Part shown: positions 30,621 through 39,871 of the stretch, piece by piece
Layout of the letters: every line of letters begins with the position of its first letter
How positions within the stretch are numbered: the first letter of the stretch is position 1
Program-made: the position numbers and the translations under genes
The notes under the pieces: generated by a model
The model's input: only the letters and a program-made list of their open reading frames with translations
Databases searched by the model: none
Told to the model about the DNA's origin: nothing
Assembly: GCF_002259485.1 (NCBI RefSeq)
Contig: NZ_NPGA01000015.1
Span: 372,001 to 436,000 of the forward strand
Length of the DNA stretch: 64,000 nucleotides
Direction: 5' to 3'
Origin: Rhodococcus sp. 14-1411-2a
GTDB lineage: Bacteria > Actinomycetota > Actinomycetes > Mycobacteriales > Mycobacteriaceae

Positions 30621-32261
30621 TCAGCGACCGTCGGCGATGATCTGCGCGACGTTGCGTTCGGCCAACGCGGTGATGGTGAGCGACGGGTTGGCGGCTCCGG
30701 TGCTACCGGGGATCAAAGCACCGTCGACGACGTAGAGCCCGGGGTGACCCTTCACCCGCCCGTAGTTGTCGGTGGCGTCGCCCAGTACCGCGCCGCCGAG
30801 TGGGTGGGCGGTGAAGGTGTCGTCGACATCGCGGGTGAACGGTTCGGCTGCGACGACGGTACCGCCGGCCTGAGCCATCCGATTCTGCACTGCGCGCAGG
30901 GCTTCCACGGTGTCGCGGCTGCCCCCCTTCGGCCAGTTGAGGGTCAATGTGTCTGTGGCGGAATCGAATCCGAAGTTTCCACGCAGGGGGTCGATGGTCA
31001 TGCCGAGGGAGCCGATGAAACCGAGATTCACCGGAACGCCCGGCACGTACCAGTTCTCGACGGTCAGTGGCAGTCCTGAGTCGTCGACGATGCGGGATGC
31101 GCACGGCGCACCCTGCGGCCCGGCCGACATCGGCCCCAGTGACCGCGTCATCGACGCGTCGCCGTTGGTGCCCCATCCGGTGCCGACGAATTCGTTGAGG
31201 TTCGCCAGCGCACCGGTGGTGCGGGCGCGCATCAGCAGCTCGGTGGTGCCGATGGACCCCGCTCCGAGGACGAGGGTGTCGCAGGTGAGTGTGCGTGTCT
31301 CGAGTACGGTGCCGAACGGGTCGAGGCGTTCGATCTCGACGCGGTAGCGCCCGCCGGATTCTGTGCCGATCGCCGCGACGCGATGGCTGTGACATACCGT
31401 CGCGTTGCCGGTGGCCTCGGCCTGGGGGATGTAGTTCTGGGTCAGGTCGTGCTTGGCACCGTTGGAGTTGCCGAAGGTGCTCGCGCCGACGGTCGCGGAC
31501 GGCCTCGAGCGGCCGCCGATCTCGTCGCGGACGACGTTCCAGTTCCAGTTGCCGTCCACTGCCTGCGGGGTGAAGCCGGCCCGCCTGGCGTGGTCGTCCC
31601 AGGTGCGTGAGTGTGCGAAGTTCGGGCTGTTGTAGACGTCCTCGGGCATCGCCGACGGCCGGAGCATCGAGCGCGCCTTGGGGTACCAGGTGGCGGCCAT
31701 CTCGTCGTAGTTCAGTCGTCGGCCGAAGGAGAGGTCGAAGAACTTCTTGTCGGGGGCGATGGTGACGCCGGTGTAGACGATCGAGCCGCCGCCGACGGCA
31801 GCGCCGCGCCAGACGGAGAGGTTCTCGTAGCGGGTGGTGTCGAGGACGCCGCCGAACAGGTCGACCGGCCCGACGGGCATGCCGGTGATGTTGGTGAACG
31901 AGCTCTGCTGCCACAGTCCGCGTCCGTCGGCGGTCATATCGGCGGTGAAGATCTCGCGCCACGGATCACGTGGCCAGCGCAGTCCGCGTTCGAGGACGGT
32001 GACCTGGGTGCCGGCCTGCGCCATGCGGAGGGCGGCGGCGCTGGCACCGAAGCCGGAGCCGATGACGATCACGGGTGAGTGGTCCGGTGGGCGCGGGGGG
32101 TCGGCGAACAGCTCGGGAACCAGTGCTCGGATGCCTTCGGCACCGATCGGCAGCGCGCCTGCTGTGGCGGAGCCCGGCATTGCGGCCGAGTTCAGGACCG
32201 GAGCGGCGGCAGCGCCGAGCATTCCGGCAGCGGCCAACCGCAGCAGTTGCCTTCGGTTCAC
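30621..32261 (-). CDS. Tat-exported GMC-type cholesterol (3-beta-hydroxysteroid) oxidase
   Basis: A 546-residue protein from GTG 32261, with AGGGGGAC nine bases before it. N-R-R-Q-L-L-R-L begins a twin-arginine signal. The FAD loop G-S-G-F-G-A-S-A-A-A-L-R is at about 61-72, and the fold follows Streptomyces and Brevibacterium type I cholesterol oxidase closely (V-G-G-G-S, A-G-S-I-G-T-T-E-L-L, G-W-G-T-N-G-D). The three active-site residues of that family appear conserved: Glu in L-T-V-E-N, His in A-H-P-L-G-G, Asn in G-A-A-N-P. Predicted reaction: oxidation of cholesterol to cholest-4-en-3-one with H2O2 formation, outside the cell. Its presence fits a sterol-using lifestyle but does not show the mce operon imports sterols. 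Confidence 0.9.
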   Translation of the reverse strand: MNRRQLLRLAAAGMLGAAAAPVLNSAAMPGSATAGALPIGAEGIRALVPELFADPPRPPDHSPVIVIGSGFGASAAALRMAQAGTQVTVLERGLRWPRDPWREIFTADMTADGRGLWQQSSFTNITGMPVGPVDLFGGVLDTTRYENLSVWRGAAVGGGSIVYTGVTIAPDKKFFDLSFGRRLNYDEMAATWYPKARSMLRPSAMPEDVYNSPNFAHSRTWDDHARRAGFTPQAVDGNWNWNVVRDEIGGRSRPSATVGASTFGNSNGAKHDLTQNYIPQAEATGNATVCHSHRVAAIGTESGGRYRVEIERLDPFGTVLETRTLTCDTLVLGAGSIGTTELLMRARTTGALANLNEFVGTGWGTNGDASMTRSLGPMSAGPQGAPCASRIVDDSGLPLTVENWYVPGVPVNLGFIGSLGMTIDPLRGNFGFDSATDTLTLNWPKGGSRDTVEALRAVQNRMAQAGGTVVAAEPFTRDVDDTFTAHPLGGAVLGDATDNYGRVKGHPGLYVVDGALIPGSTGAANPSLTITALAERNVAQIIADGR

Positions 32262-32394
32262 GGAAAGTCCCCCTACTTGACTCACGGACAGCGTTGTCGA
32301 TTCTGTCGTGTTTGCGGCGAGAAAGCGAACAGTTCGGTCGGTCTCGAGGATGCTTCCCAGCTCGGCCTCAGGTTTGCCTGTAAGACTTCCGCTC

Positions 32395-33345
32395 ATGGTT
32401 TCGGCATCGTTGGCCCTGTTACTGCTCTTCGCAGCGGTACTCGGCATCGTGGCGCACCTCGTCGACGCGCGGGGGCAGGCGATGCTCGTTGCCGCGTCTT
32501 TGGCACATGTCCTCATGCTCGCCGCGGTGCCCGGCACTGCACTCGCGGCCGTGGCGTTCGGGTGGTGGGGGCTGGCTGCGGGGGCGGCTGTACTGACGGG
32601 TGCCATCGCAACGCAGCTGCCGCTGCAGAGGCACCGTCCACTACACAGACACCGCTCCCGGACGACGACCGAGGCACCGACTCTGACGGTCCTGCACGCC
32701 AACATCTGGCTGGGACAGGCCGATCTCGACGCGTTGGTTGCGCTGGTCGAGCAACACCGCCCGGACGTGCTCACTCTCGTAGAACTGACGCCCGAGGCCG
32801 AGGCCCGTCTTCGCCCGAGACTGTCCGGCTCGTTGCCGCACGCGTACGTCAGCGCCGCCCCCGGCGGCGAAGGTACCGGCATCTACAGCCGCTTCCCGCT
32901 CGTCGACGAGCAGCGGCACGACGGTTTTGTCACCGAATTGCTCTCTGCACGGGTGGAGATGCCGGGTCGGCCGCTGGTGTTCGCGGTTCACCCGGTGCCG
33001 CCGTGGCCGCGGGAGCCGTCCGAGTGGGTTCGCGAGCTCGCGCTGCTGCGTCAACTACTGGCCAAGATCCCCGTCGACGACGGTCCCGTGGTGGTGGCCG
33101 GCGACTTCAACGCGACGCAGGATCATCGGCGGTACCGAGATCTACAGGACGGCCGGTTCGTCGATGCCGCGGTGGCCACCGGGGCCGGGATGCTCAGGAC
33201 GTATCCGGCGCACACCTGGTACCCACCCGTCATCGCCATCGACCATGTTCTGGTGGCGGACATGGCGGTTCGATCGGTCGAGCCGGTGACGATCACCGGT
33301 TCCGACCACCGCGGCATCCTGGCTCGGCTGCAGTTTCGGCACTAG
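32395..33345 (+). CDS. Membrane-anchored endonuclease/exonuclease/phosphatase family protein
   Basis: About 316 residues: two or three N-terminal membrane helices (about 4-75), a His/Arg-rich linker, then an EEP domain (about 95-316). Motifs: L-H-A-N-I-W, L-V-E-L-T (metal-binding Glu), V-V-A-G-D-F-N-A-T, I-D-H-V-L and the final G-S-D-H-R-G. Bacterial members with this layout act on unknown outer phosphoesters. The start is uncertain: ATG 32350 (GAGG directly adjacent) and ATG 32395 are both possible; TAAGAC at 32381 could be a -10 for a leaderless mRNA from 32395. It diverges from the cholesterol oxidase. Confidence 0.82.
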   Translation: MVSASLALLLLFAAVLGIVAHLVDARGQAMLVAASLAHVLMLAAVPGTALAAVAFGWWGLAAGAAVLTGAIATQLPLQRHRPLHRHRSRTTTEAPTLTVLHANIWLGQADLDALVALVEQHRPDVLTLVELTPEAEARLRPRLSGSLPHAYVSAAPGGEGTGIYSRFPLVDEQRHDGFVTELLSARVEMPGRPLVFAVHPVPPWPREPSEWVRELALLRQLLAKIPVDDGPVVVAGDFNATQDHRRYRDLQDGRFVDAAVATGAGMLRTYPAHTWYPPVIAIDHVLVADMAVRSVEPVTITGSDHRGILARLQFRH

Positions 33346-33362
33346 GTTCAGGGCTGCGCGGT

Positions 33363-33737
33363 TCAAGGCTGTGCGGGCAACTGCTGCACCGACCACTTGT
33401 TTCCGTCGGGGTCGGCGAAGTAGACGAACGTGCCCCAGCCCTCGTCCTCGGGTGGATCGATGGTCAGACCCGCCGACGTGAGGTGCTCGTAGGCCTCCTG
33501 GACGTCGTCCACGACCATCAGAATCCCCGCTCCCTTGCCCGGTTCGGCGTCGGTGATGCCCTCACCGATCGCGATGGAGCACGCCGATCCCGGGGGAGTG
33601 AGCTGGACGTACCGGATCCCGTCCCAGGGGCGCGCATCGTGGTCGGCATTGAAGCCGATCGAGACGTAGAAGCCCTTGGCGCGATCGACGTCGGTGACTG
33701 CCAGGGTGACAAGTTCGAGCTTCATGGTGAGGTTCAT
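33363..33737 (-). CDS. VOC family protein
   Basis: A 124-residue VOC-fold protein: L-E-L-V-T-L-A-V-T-D-V-D-R-A-K-G-F-Y at the start and F-V-Y-F-A-D-P-D-G-N-K-W-S-V-Q at the end. Either ATG 33737 or ATG 33725 may start it. It belongs to the subgroup with a C-terminal D-P-D-G-N-K-W often annotated glyoxalase. Third VOC gene within 6 kb, but not a recent duplicate of the other two. Confidence 0.85.
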   Translation of the reverse strand: MNLTMKLELVTLAVTDVDRAKGFYVSIGFNADHDARPWDGIRYVQLTPPGSACSIAIGEGITDAEPGKGAGILMVVDDVQEAYEHLTSAGLTIDPPEDEGWGTFVYFADPDGNKWSVQQLPAQP

Positions 33738-33800
33738 GAACCGATGATGAGCGCTATTGCGGACATCATCGGTCCGCTATGAACGAACACTTCGAGAAAT

Positions 33801-34799
33801 ATGCCCGACGCCTCGTCGGTTGACATATCCGTGTTCCTCTCACTGCTCGACAGATCCCGCACTCGGTCCGGAATGGACGACGCCTCGGCGCTGCGGCATA
33901 CCGTCGAACGAGCGGTGCATGCGGAGAAGATCGGGCTGCACCGGTTCTGGGTGGCCGAGCATCACGGCGTTCCCGGTATCGCGTCGGGCGCGCCCGCGGT
34001 ACTTGCTGCGGGGGTGGCGTCGCGCACCTCGCGCATTCGCGTCGGATCCGGCGGGGTGATGCTGCCCAATCATCAGCCCCTGATCGTGGCCGAGCAGTTC
34101 CTGATGTTGGAGTCCCTCTTTCCGGGCCGAATCGACCTCGGAGTCGGCCGCTCCCTCGGATTCACCGAACCGGTCCGCGCAGCATTGCGCCGAGACCGTG
34201 ACGCGCCCGACACGTTCGAGTCCGACATCGCCGAATTGCGTTCGTATCTGGACGGTTCGGCACCGGTGACGGCCCGCCCTGCCACCGCTGCTCCACCGGT
34301 GTTCGTCCTCGCCACCGGAGCCGGTCTCGAGGTGGCCGCTCGCGCCGGGCTTCCGGTGGTCGTCGGTGGACCGGTGCTGCAGAAGGATCATCCGTTGGCG
34401 TTGTATCGCAAGCACTTTAGGCCCACGCCCTCGAATCCCGAACCGTACGTGATCATCTCGCTCGACGTGACGATCGCAGCCGACGCCGAGGATGCACGTA
34501 GGTTGGCCGTGCCGGAGGCATGGGCGATGGCCAGGTCCAGGCGCGAGGGCGAGTTCCCAGCTCTGGAACGAGCGTCTGCGATCGACGAATCGCAGTGGAC
34601 GCCGCAGACACGGAACCGAATCGAGGCGTCGTTGGCGTCGAGCATCCTCGGCACGATCGGGCAGGTCCGTTCTCGGTTGGAGGAGGTTGTCGAGCGCACC
34701 GGCGCGAACGAGATCATGGCCTCGACGTCCACATACGATCGCGCCGAATTGTTCGACGCCGATGCCGCGTTCGCTCAGCTCGCAGGGGTGGCGGGCTGA
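33801..34799 (+). CDS. LLM-class flavin-dependent oxidoreductase (MsnO8-like)
   Basis: A 332-residue TIM-barrel protein of the luciferase-like monooxygenase family: F-W-V-A-E-H-H-G-V-P near residue 51, G-S-G-G-V-M-L-P-N-H, E-Q-F-L-M-L-E-S-L-F-P-G-R-I-D-L-G-V-G-R. It would use reduced flavin from a separate reductase. No clear ribosome-binding site precedes ATG 33801. The 3' end overlaps the LysR gene by 25 bases tail-to-tail. Substrate unknown. Confidence 0.87.
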   Translation: MPDASSVDISVFLSLLDRSRTRSGMDDASALRHTVERAVHAEKIGLHRFWVAEHHGVPGIASGAPAVLAAGVASRTSRIRVGSGGVMLPNHQPLIVAEQFLMLESLFPGRIDLGVGRSLGFTEPVRAALRRDRDAPDTFESDIAELRSYLDGSAPVTARPATAAPPVFVLATGAGLEVAARAGLPVVVGGPVLQKDHPLALYRKHFRPTPSNPEPYVIISLDVTIAADAEDARRLAVPEAWAMARSRREGEFPALERASAIDESQWTPQTRNRIEASLASSILGTIGQVRSRLEEVVERTGANEIMASTSTYDRAELFDADAAFAQLAGVAG

Positions 34800-35674
34800 A
34801 CCGGTGCTGTCGCAGCCAGGGCCGCCACGAGGTCGCGCTGGATATCGGTGGCGGGCACGGTCGCGTCGACGACGGCCGAGACCGGGAGCCGCAGCCTGCG
34901 GTCGGCTTCGGTGCGGAAGACCAGGCCGGTCTTGGGGGTGCTGTCGGCGGTGCTGGCGTACAGGATGGACCAGCATTGCGGGTTCTTGAGGAGCTCGGCG
35001 CTGGCGGTGTGATCGGACGCCACGGGTGGGCCGAAGCTCAATGGCAGCCCGCTGCGCTTCATCTCGCGTTCGATCACCCGGTGCAACAGGATTTGCTCGC
35101 TCCGTTTGGGAAGTAGCAGGGGGTAGCCGGCGAGCTGGCTCAGGCTCGGGTTGTCTTCACCCGCCAGAGGATGACCCTCGGGGAGGACGACGACGAGGTC
35201 CTCGGTCCACAGTTCGGTCACGTGCAGACCGGAGCGTTCGACGCTGCCGCGGATCAGCGCCACCTGGCAGTCGCCGGATGTCACCGCTTCGATCTGTTCT
35301 GCGAATCGTTTCAGCACGAAGTCGATCTCGGCGTCGGGATGGCGCTCGCGGACCGCGACGATGGCGGAGATGGCGTTCGCTGCGAACGTCATGTTTCCGG
35401 TCAGGCGCAGCTGGTTCCGCTTGCGCGTCGTCAGTGCCAGGGCGGCCTGCTCGAGCTCCACCATGTGCCGGGCAATGGAGACCAATTGTGCTCCGACAAC
35501 GGTCAATCGAACGGTACGAGAGGTCCGCTCGAACAGCGGCTCACCGATTTCTCGTTCGAGCTTGGAGATCTGCAGACTGATCGCCGATTGCGAGACGTAG
35601 CAGCGTTCGGCAGCGCGTGAGAAGTTCAGTTCCTCGCCGACCGCGAGGAAGTACTTCAGCTGCCGCAGTTCCAT
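34775..35674 (-). CDS. LysR-family transcriptional regulator
   Basis: A 299-residue LysR protein from ATG 35674 (M-E-L-R-Q-L-K-Y-F); ATG 35686 is an alternative. The HTH is at about 15-60 (F-S-R-A-A-E-R-C-Y-V-S-Q-S-A-I-S-L-Q-I) and the effector domain at about 90-295. It overlaps the end of the LLM oxidoreductase and diverges from the NADH dehydrogenase gene across 130 bases, so it may control that gene, itself, or the LLM gene. Ligand unknown. Confidence 0.9.
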   Translation of the reverse strand: MELRQLKYFLAVGEELNFSRAAERCYVSQSAISLQISKLEREIGEPLFERTSRTVRLTVVGAQLVSIARHMVELEQAALALTTRKRNQLRLTGNMTFAANAISAIVAVRERHPDAEIDFVLKRFAEQIEAVTSGDCQVALIRGSVERSGLHVTELWTEDLVVVLPEGHPLAGEDNPSLSQLAGYPLLLPKRSEQILLHRVIEREMKRSGLPLSFGPPVASDHTASAELLKNPQCWSILYASTADSTPKTGLVFRTEADRRLRLPVSAVVDATVPATDIQRDLVAALAATAPVQPATPAS

Positions 35675-35804
35675 GTAGACATCCAATCATGAGTTCTACT
35701 CATAGATGCTATTTCAACTTCCGCGTTGATAGAGCATCGCGGTCGGAGTTTCATGGAGGTAGTTCTTCGTAGAGGAAAAGACTCGAGCCGAAAAGGAAAG
35801 TGCT

Positions 35805-37127
35805 GTGCAAACGTACGACGTCGTCATCGTGGGATCGGGATTCGGAGCATTGGCTGCCGCCAAGTCTCTGGGCAAGGCCGGTGTGACGTTCTCGCTGATC
35901 TCCAGCACCACCGAACACCTCTTTCAGCCGCTGCTCTACCAGGCCGCCACCGGAATGCTCTCGACCGGCGAGATCGCCCCTCCGATCAGGCGCATCCTCT
36001 CTCAGTACGAGTCGGCCGACGTGCGTCTCGGACGCGTCGTCGATGTCGATCCCGATGCTCACCAGGTCACCTATATCGGTGCCGGGCAGAGCCACACCAT
36101 CGGCTTCGGTCGATTGATCGTCGCCACGGGTGCCACGCAGGCGTACTTCGGCCGCGACGAGTTCAAGGACCGCACGTTCGCGCTCAAGACCGTCGACGAC
36201 GCGATCGCTCTGCGTGAGCAGATTCTCAGCTGCTACGAGACTGCGCACCTGACAACCGATTCGGCTGCTCGCAAGGAATTGCTGAGCTTCGTCGTTGTCG
36301 GTGCAGGCGCGACGGGTGTCGAGCTGGCCGGTCAGATCAGGGATCTCGCGCACCGCTATTTCGCCGGATCGTTCCCGGATATCGAACCCGACGACGTCAC
36401 CGTCACCCTCGTCGACGGAGTCAAGGAAGTTCTGCCCGCATTCGGCGGCAAGCTCAGCGCGTACGCCCGTACGAAGCTCGAGAAGTCCGGCGTCGACGTC
36501 GTCACCGGGGCCATGGTCACCGACATCGCCGACGACGTCGTCACGGTGCAGGATGTCGACACCAAGACCTCGCGTACCTACCCGGCCAAGACTGTCATCT
36601 GGTCGGCAGGCGTTCAGGCCAGCGACCTCGCGGCCACGATCGCCGAGCGCACCGGGTGCGAGACCGACCGTGCCGGACGCCTTCTCGTGCACGACGATCT
36701 GACGGTCGGCTCGGCGAAGGACATCTACGCGATCGGCGACGTGACGTCGCTGCACAAGCTCCCCGGACAGTCGCCGGTCGCGATGCAGCAGGGCAGGCAC
36801 GTGGCGAAGATGATCATCGGAAAGGTCGACGCGGGAACACCGTTCGAGTACACCGACAAGGGCAGTATGTCGATCGTCGGCCGGTTCAGTGCGGTGGCGC
36901 GACTGTTCGGCAAGGTCGACATGTCGGGCCCGATCGCCTGGCTCATGTGGCTCGCGGTGCACCTGATGTACCTGGTCGGCTTCCGGAACCGCTACGTCGC
37001 GGTGGTGTCGTGGATGACCTCGTACATCGGCGACAAGCGACCGCACTTCCAATACACCGACCACTCTGCCTCGCTGGTCGAGCGCGCCGATGAGACTGCC
37101 GATGACGAGGAGCGAAAGGCGGCCTAG
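35805..37127 (+). CDS. ndh: Type II NADH:quinone dehydrogenase-like flavoprotein
   Basis: A 440-residue protein with an N-terminal FAD site (V-V-I-V-G-S-G-F-G-A-L-A-A-A), a second dinucleotide site for NADH (F-V-V-V-G-A-G-A-T-G-V-E-L-A-G), the quinone-site segment V-A-M-Q-Q-G-R-H-V-A, and a C-terminal amphipathic/hydrophobic region (about 380-405) that would bind the membrane face. It passes electrons from NADH to menaquinone without proton pumping. GTG 35805 follows AAAGGAAAG. It is monocistronic. Confidence 0.9.
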   Translation: MQTYDVVIVGSGFGALAAAKSLGKAGVTFSLISSTTEHLFQPLLYQAATGMLSTGEIAPPIRRILSQYESADVRLGRVVDVDPDAHQVTYIGAGQSHTIGFGRLIVATGATQAYFGRDEFKDRTFALKTVDDAIALREQILSCYETAHLTTDSAARKELLSFVVVGAGATGVELAGQIRDLAHRYFAGSFPDIEPDDVTVTLVDGVKEVLPAFGGKLSAYARTKLEKSGVDVVTGAMVTDIADDVVTVQDVDTKTSRTYPAKTVIWSAGVQASDLAATIAERTGCETDRAGRLLVHDDLTVGSAKDIYAIGDVTSLHKLPGQSPVAMQQGRHVAKMIIGKVDAGTPFEYTDKGSMSIVGRFSAVARLFGKVDMSGPIAWLMWLAVHLMYLVGFRNRYVAVVSWMTSYIGDKRPHFQYTDHSASLVERADETADDEERKAA

Positions 37128-37129
37128 CT

Positions 37130-37786
37130 CTACCGGCTGCTCACGAGGCCGTTGCGGTAGGCCCAGATCACCACGTGCACTCGGGTTTTCACGTCGAGTT
37201 TGCGGCAGATGTTACCGATGTGGGTCTTCACCGTGCTCTGTTCGAGTTGCAGTTCCCGCGCGATCTCGTTGTTGCCCAGGCCCTGCGCCAGTAGTTGCAC
37301 CACTTCCATTTCTCGCAGGCTCAGGTCGTGTTGCGGCGGAACGGAGTTGGGCCGACTCGGCGCGCCGCGGCGGGCGAACTCGGTCATCAGGCGCGGGGTC
37401 AGTCGAGGAGAGAGCACCGCTCCGCCGCAGGCGACGGTGACCACCGCGTCGGCGAGTTCGTCGGGATCGGTGTCCTTGAGCAGGAAGCCCGACGCCCCGG
37501 CATCGAGGGCAGCGAACACGTACTCGTCGAGGTCGAACGTGGTGACGACGATGACGCGAACGTTGTCGAACTGCGCCAGTATCTCGCGCGTTGCGGTCAG
37601 CCCGTCACCGTTCGGCATCCTGATGTCCATCAGCACGACGTCCGGTTTCAGGGTCGATACCTGTTGCACGGCATGTCTTCCCGAGTGCGCGTGCCCGACC
37701 ACTTCGATGTCGGGATGGCCCGCCAGGAACAGCTCGAATCCCTGCCGAACCACGGGTTGATCGTCCGCGATCAGAACGGTGATCAT
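37130..37786 (-). CDS. NarL/LuxR-type response regulator
   Basis: A 218-residue regulator: receiver domain (about 1-120) with the acidic pair I-A-D-D, phosphoacceptor Asp in V-L-M-D-I-R-M-P and Lys in F-L-L-K-D; LuxR-type HTH (about 148-210, L-S-L-R-E-M-E-V-V ... S-T-V-K-T-H-I). ATG 37786 overlaps the sensor-kinase stop (ATGA) and follows AGGAGGTG. It is the output partner of the kinase encoded just upstream. Target genes are not evident. Confidence 0.95.
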   Translation of the reverse strand: MITVLIADDQPVVRQGFELFLAGHPDIEVVGHAHSGRHAVQQVSTLKPDVVLMDIRMPNGDGLTATREILAQFDNVRVIVVTTFDLDEYVFAALDAGASGFLLKDTDPDELADAVVTVACGGAVLSPRLTPRLMTEFARRGAPSRPNSVPPQHDLSLREMEVVQLLAQGLGNNEIARELQLEQSTVKTHIGNICRKLDVKTRVHVVIWAYRNGLVSSR

Positions 37787-39114
37787 GCCGGCACCTCCTG
37801 CGCCCGAGAGATCTTTCCGCCGACGGGCAGTCGAGCGTGCACGGTCCACGTCGTTCGGTCGTCGGAAAATCCGGCGTCGAGGGTCCCGCCGAGTAGAGCG
37901 GCCCGCTCCCGCATACCCGGAATGCCGAATCCCTGTCCTGTGGACTCGCGCTGCTCTGTCTCGTCCGACGGCATCGTGTTGGTGACGGTCACCTCGACGG
38001 TCGACGAACCCACGGTCACCTGCACGCGCACAACGCAGTTCGGCGCATGGACTCGGGCATTGGACAACGCTTCCTGAACGACGCGGTAGCACGTCAGTTG
38101 CACGGCGCTGTCGGTATCTTCTTTGTCTGCCACGATGCTCGTCTCGACGCGCTCGAAAGAGATTCGAGACTGTTCGATCAGTTCGGCGATGTCGGAGATC
38201 ATCGGTTGCGGTGCAGTGTCGGTGTCGAAGCTGAGGTCGGTGTCGAAGCTGTAGGCCGTGTCGCTCGGTCGCAGGATGCCGACGATCTGGCGCAGGCTGT
38301 CGAGGGTGCGCTGGCCGTGTCCGATTGCGCCGGTGAGTAGTTCGCGTGCCTGCTCGGGGTTGCTCGGGATGAGGGTCTTCGATGCTTTGGCTTGGATGAG
38401 CATGCCGGTCAGGTGGTGAGCCGCAACGTCGTGGAGTTCGCGCGCCATGGCTTTTCTCTCGTTGTCCAGCGCCGCGTCGAGCTGCTGTCGGTGTTCGATC
38501 TCGGCTCGGCGGAGGGCAGCCTCGTTCTCGAGCTCCTGGGCTCTGTTCCGTGCGATGTACTTACCCAGAGCGATGAGCACCGTGTAGTTGACGGCGAGGT
38601 TCACGACCTGCTCGGCCACCACCCCGATCGTGCCACCGGGTCCGGCTGCGGCATCGGGAAAGGACAGTCGGGTGTCGACGCTGACGACGGTCTCGAGGAT
38701 GAGGCCGACGGCGAGGGGAGCGAACAGGCGTGGCCCGGTCACTCGAATTGCCAACGCGGCGATCGCAAACCAGTACAGCGGGGTGAATCCGAGGGTGCGG
38801 TCCGGCAGAACCAGAATCAGCGCGACGCTGATCGCAACCACCGACAGGTACGACACGACGGGAAACGATCGGCGCACACACGTCGCGGCGGTCATCGCCA
38901 GCAGGGCAGCGATACCCACTGCGATCAGGGTCGGGCTGCGGACGAGTTCGTCTCTGGTGTCACCGACCATGCCGGTGGAGAGTTGGAATCCGGCGTAGAC
39001 GAGCGTGGCCAGGAACATTTCGAGCGGCAGCACCACTGGATTTCGCGGTCGCCAGGCGGGTCGAAACCTGCGCAGTGTCTTGGAACCAGCCAGTGTCCTG
39101 GAACCTCCCACCAT
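37783..39114 (-). CDS. Sensor histidine kinase (HisKA_3 type)
   Basis: A 443-residue kinase with five or six membrane helices (about 30-185) and no large external loop, so it probably senses within or near the membrane. The phosphoacceptor His lies in A-R-E-L-H-D-V-A-A-H-H-L, the ATP-binding N-box in V-V-Q-E-A-L-S-N-A, and a G-box in G-F-G-I-P-G-M-R-E-R. ATG 39114 has AAAGGAG nine bases upstream. An 18-bp tandem duplication (38218-38253) gives S-F-D-T-D-L twice between the two domains. The gene sits between a membrane protein gene and its response regulator in one operon. Confidence 0.92.
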   Translation of the reverse strand: MVGGSRTLAGSKTLRRFRPAWRPRNPVVLPLEMFLATLVYAGFQLSTGMVGDTRDELVRSPTLIAVGIAALLAMTAATCVRRSFPVVSYLSVVAISVALILVLPDRTLGFTPLYWFAIAALAIRVTGPRLFAPLAVGLILETVVSVDTRLSFPDAAAGPGGTIGVVAEQVVNLAVNYTVLIALGKYIARNRAQELENEAALRRAEIEHRQQLDAALDNERKAMARELHDVAAHHLTGMLIQAKASKTLIPSNPEQARELLTGAIGHGQRTLDSLRQIVGILRPSDTAYSFDTDLSFDTDTAPQPMISDIAELIEQSRISFERVETSIVADKEDTDSAVQLTCYRVVQEALSNARVHAPNCVVRVQVTVGSSTVEVTVTNTMPSDETEQRESTGQGFGIPGMRERAALLGGTLDAGFSDDRTTWTVHARLPVGGKISRAQEVPA

Positions 39115-39689
39115 CAGAGTCGACTCCTTTCTCCTGCCGCATCTTTCGAGCTCGAGTTGTGCTTGCCGGCCACCCACAGCGGTCCGGTGACGAACCAGAA
39201 GAACGTGATGACTCCGAGTGGCTGGATCACGGTCTTCAGTGCCGCTGCCTGCTCCGAGTCTGCCACGGTGTACGCGAGGCCGTACGTGATCACCAGTGCG
39301 ATAGTCGCGGCGACCAACCACTTCACGAATCCGCGGATCTCGTTGCGGTAGGCCTGCGGACCGGTCTTCGGGGCCTTGACCGGTGCGGGTCCACCGGCAA
39401 ATCGGTGTGCGAAGCGTACGTCGAGCCAGGCGACAGTGGAGTGCGCGAACACGACGGTCCATCCGAGGTAGATGCCGGCGAGGCGGTGTGCGAATTCGAC
39501 GTCTCCGCCGCGGTGCAGATCGAGCGCCACCGCCCCAATCAACACGAGGTCGAGGGCCGGGAGCAGGGCGAGCGTGATGGTGCTGGCGCGTCGCATGCGT
39601 GCCAGGTAGCGCAGGCACAGGCCGCCGATCACCAGAGCCCAGAAGCCGATCTCGCAGATCGCGATAGTGAGCAGAATCGGATTGTCCAT
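39114..39689 (-). CDS. Membrane protein of a two-component operon
   Basis: A 191-residue protein from ATG 39689 with about five hydrophobic segments and a charged Lys/Ser-rich tail. ATG 39782 would add 31 residues of unlikely sequence. Its stop overlaps the kinase start by one base (TGATG), so the three genes form one operon. It may be an accessory sensor, but I recognise no family. Confidence 0.7.
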   Translation of the reverse strand: MDNPILLTIAICEIGFWALVIGGLCLRYLARMRRASTITLALLPALDLVLIGAVALDLHRGGDVEFAHRLAGIYLGWTVVFAHSTVAWLDVRFAHRFAGGPAPVKAPKTGPQAYRNEIRGFVKWLVAATIALVITYGLAYTVADSEQAAALKTVIQPLGVITFFWFVTGPLWVAGKHNSSSKDAAGERSRL

Positions 39690-39857
39690 GGACCCGATCT
39701 CACCGCAGCCGACGTGCACGCGATACCCCCGCGGAGGCGTCGTCGCTGGTGGTTCGGCCGAAGGTACGACGCTGCGCTCCACCGAAAGTCGTAGCTCGAC
39801 CGAAGGCCGATAGCTCCACCTGAAGTCGTGGAGCGTCGAGTCTTGTGAACGGCAGGC

Positions 39858-39871
39858 TAGGCTTCTCGCCG
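39858..39871 (+). promoter_or_regulatory. Probable leaderless promoter (-10)
   Basis: TAGGCT (39858-39863) fits TANNNT and ends 7 bases before GTG 39871, so transcription should begin at or next to the start codon. No ribosome-binding site is present. Confidence 0.6.

Noticed and set aside
32079..33782. A long plus-strand frame of 567 codons from within the cholesterol oxidase
   Set aside because: It is an Arg/Gly-rich alternative frame of the exonuclease-family gene, which has clear motifs in its own frame.
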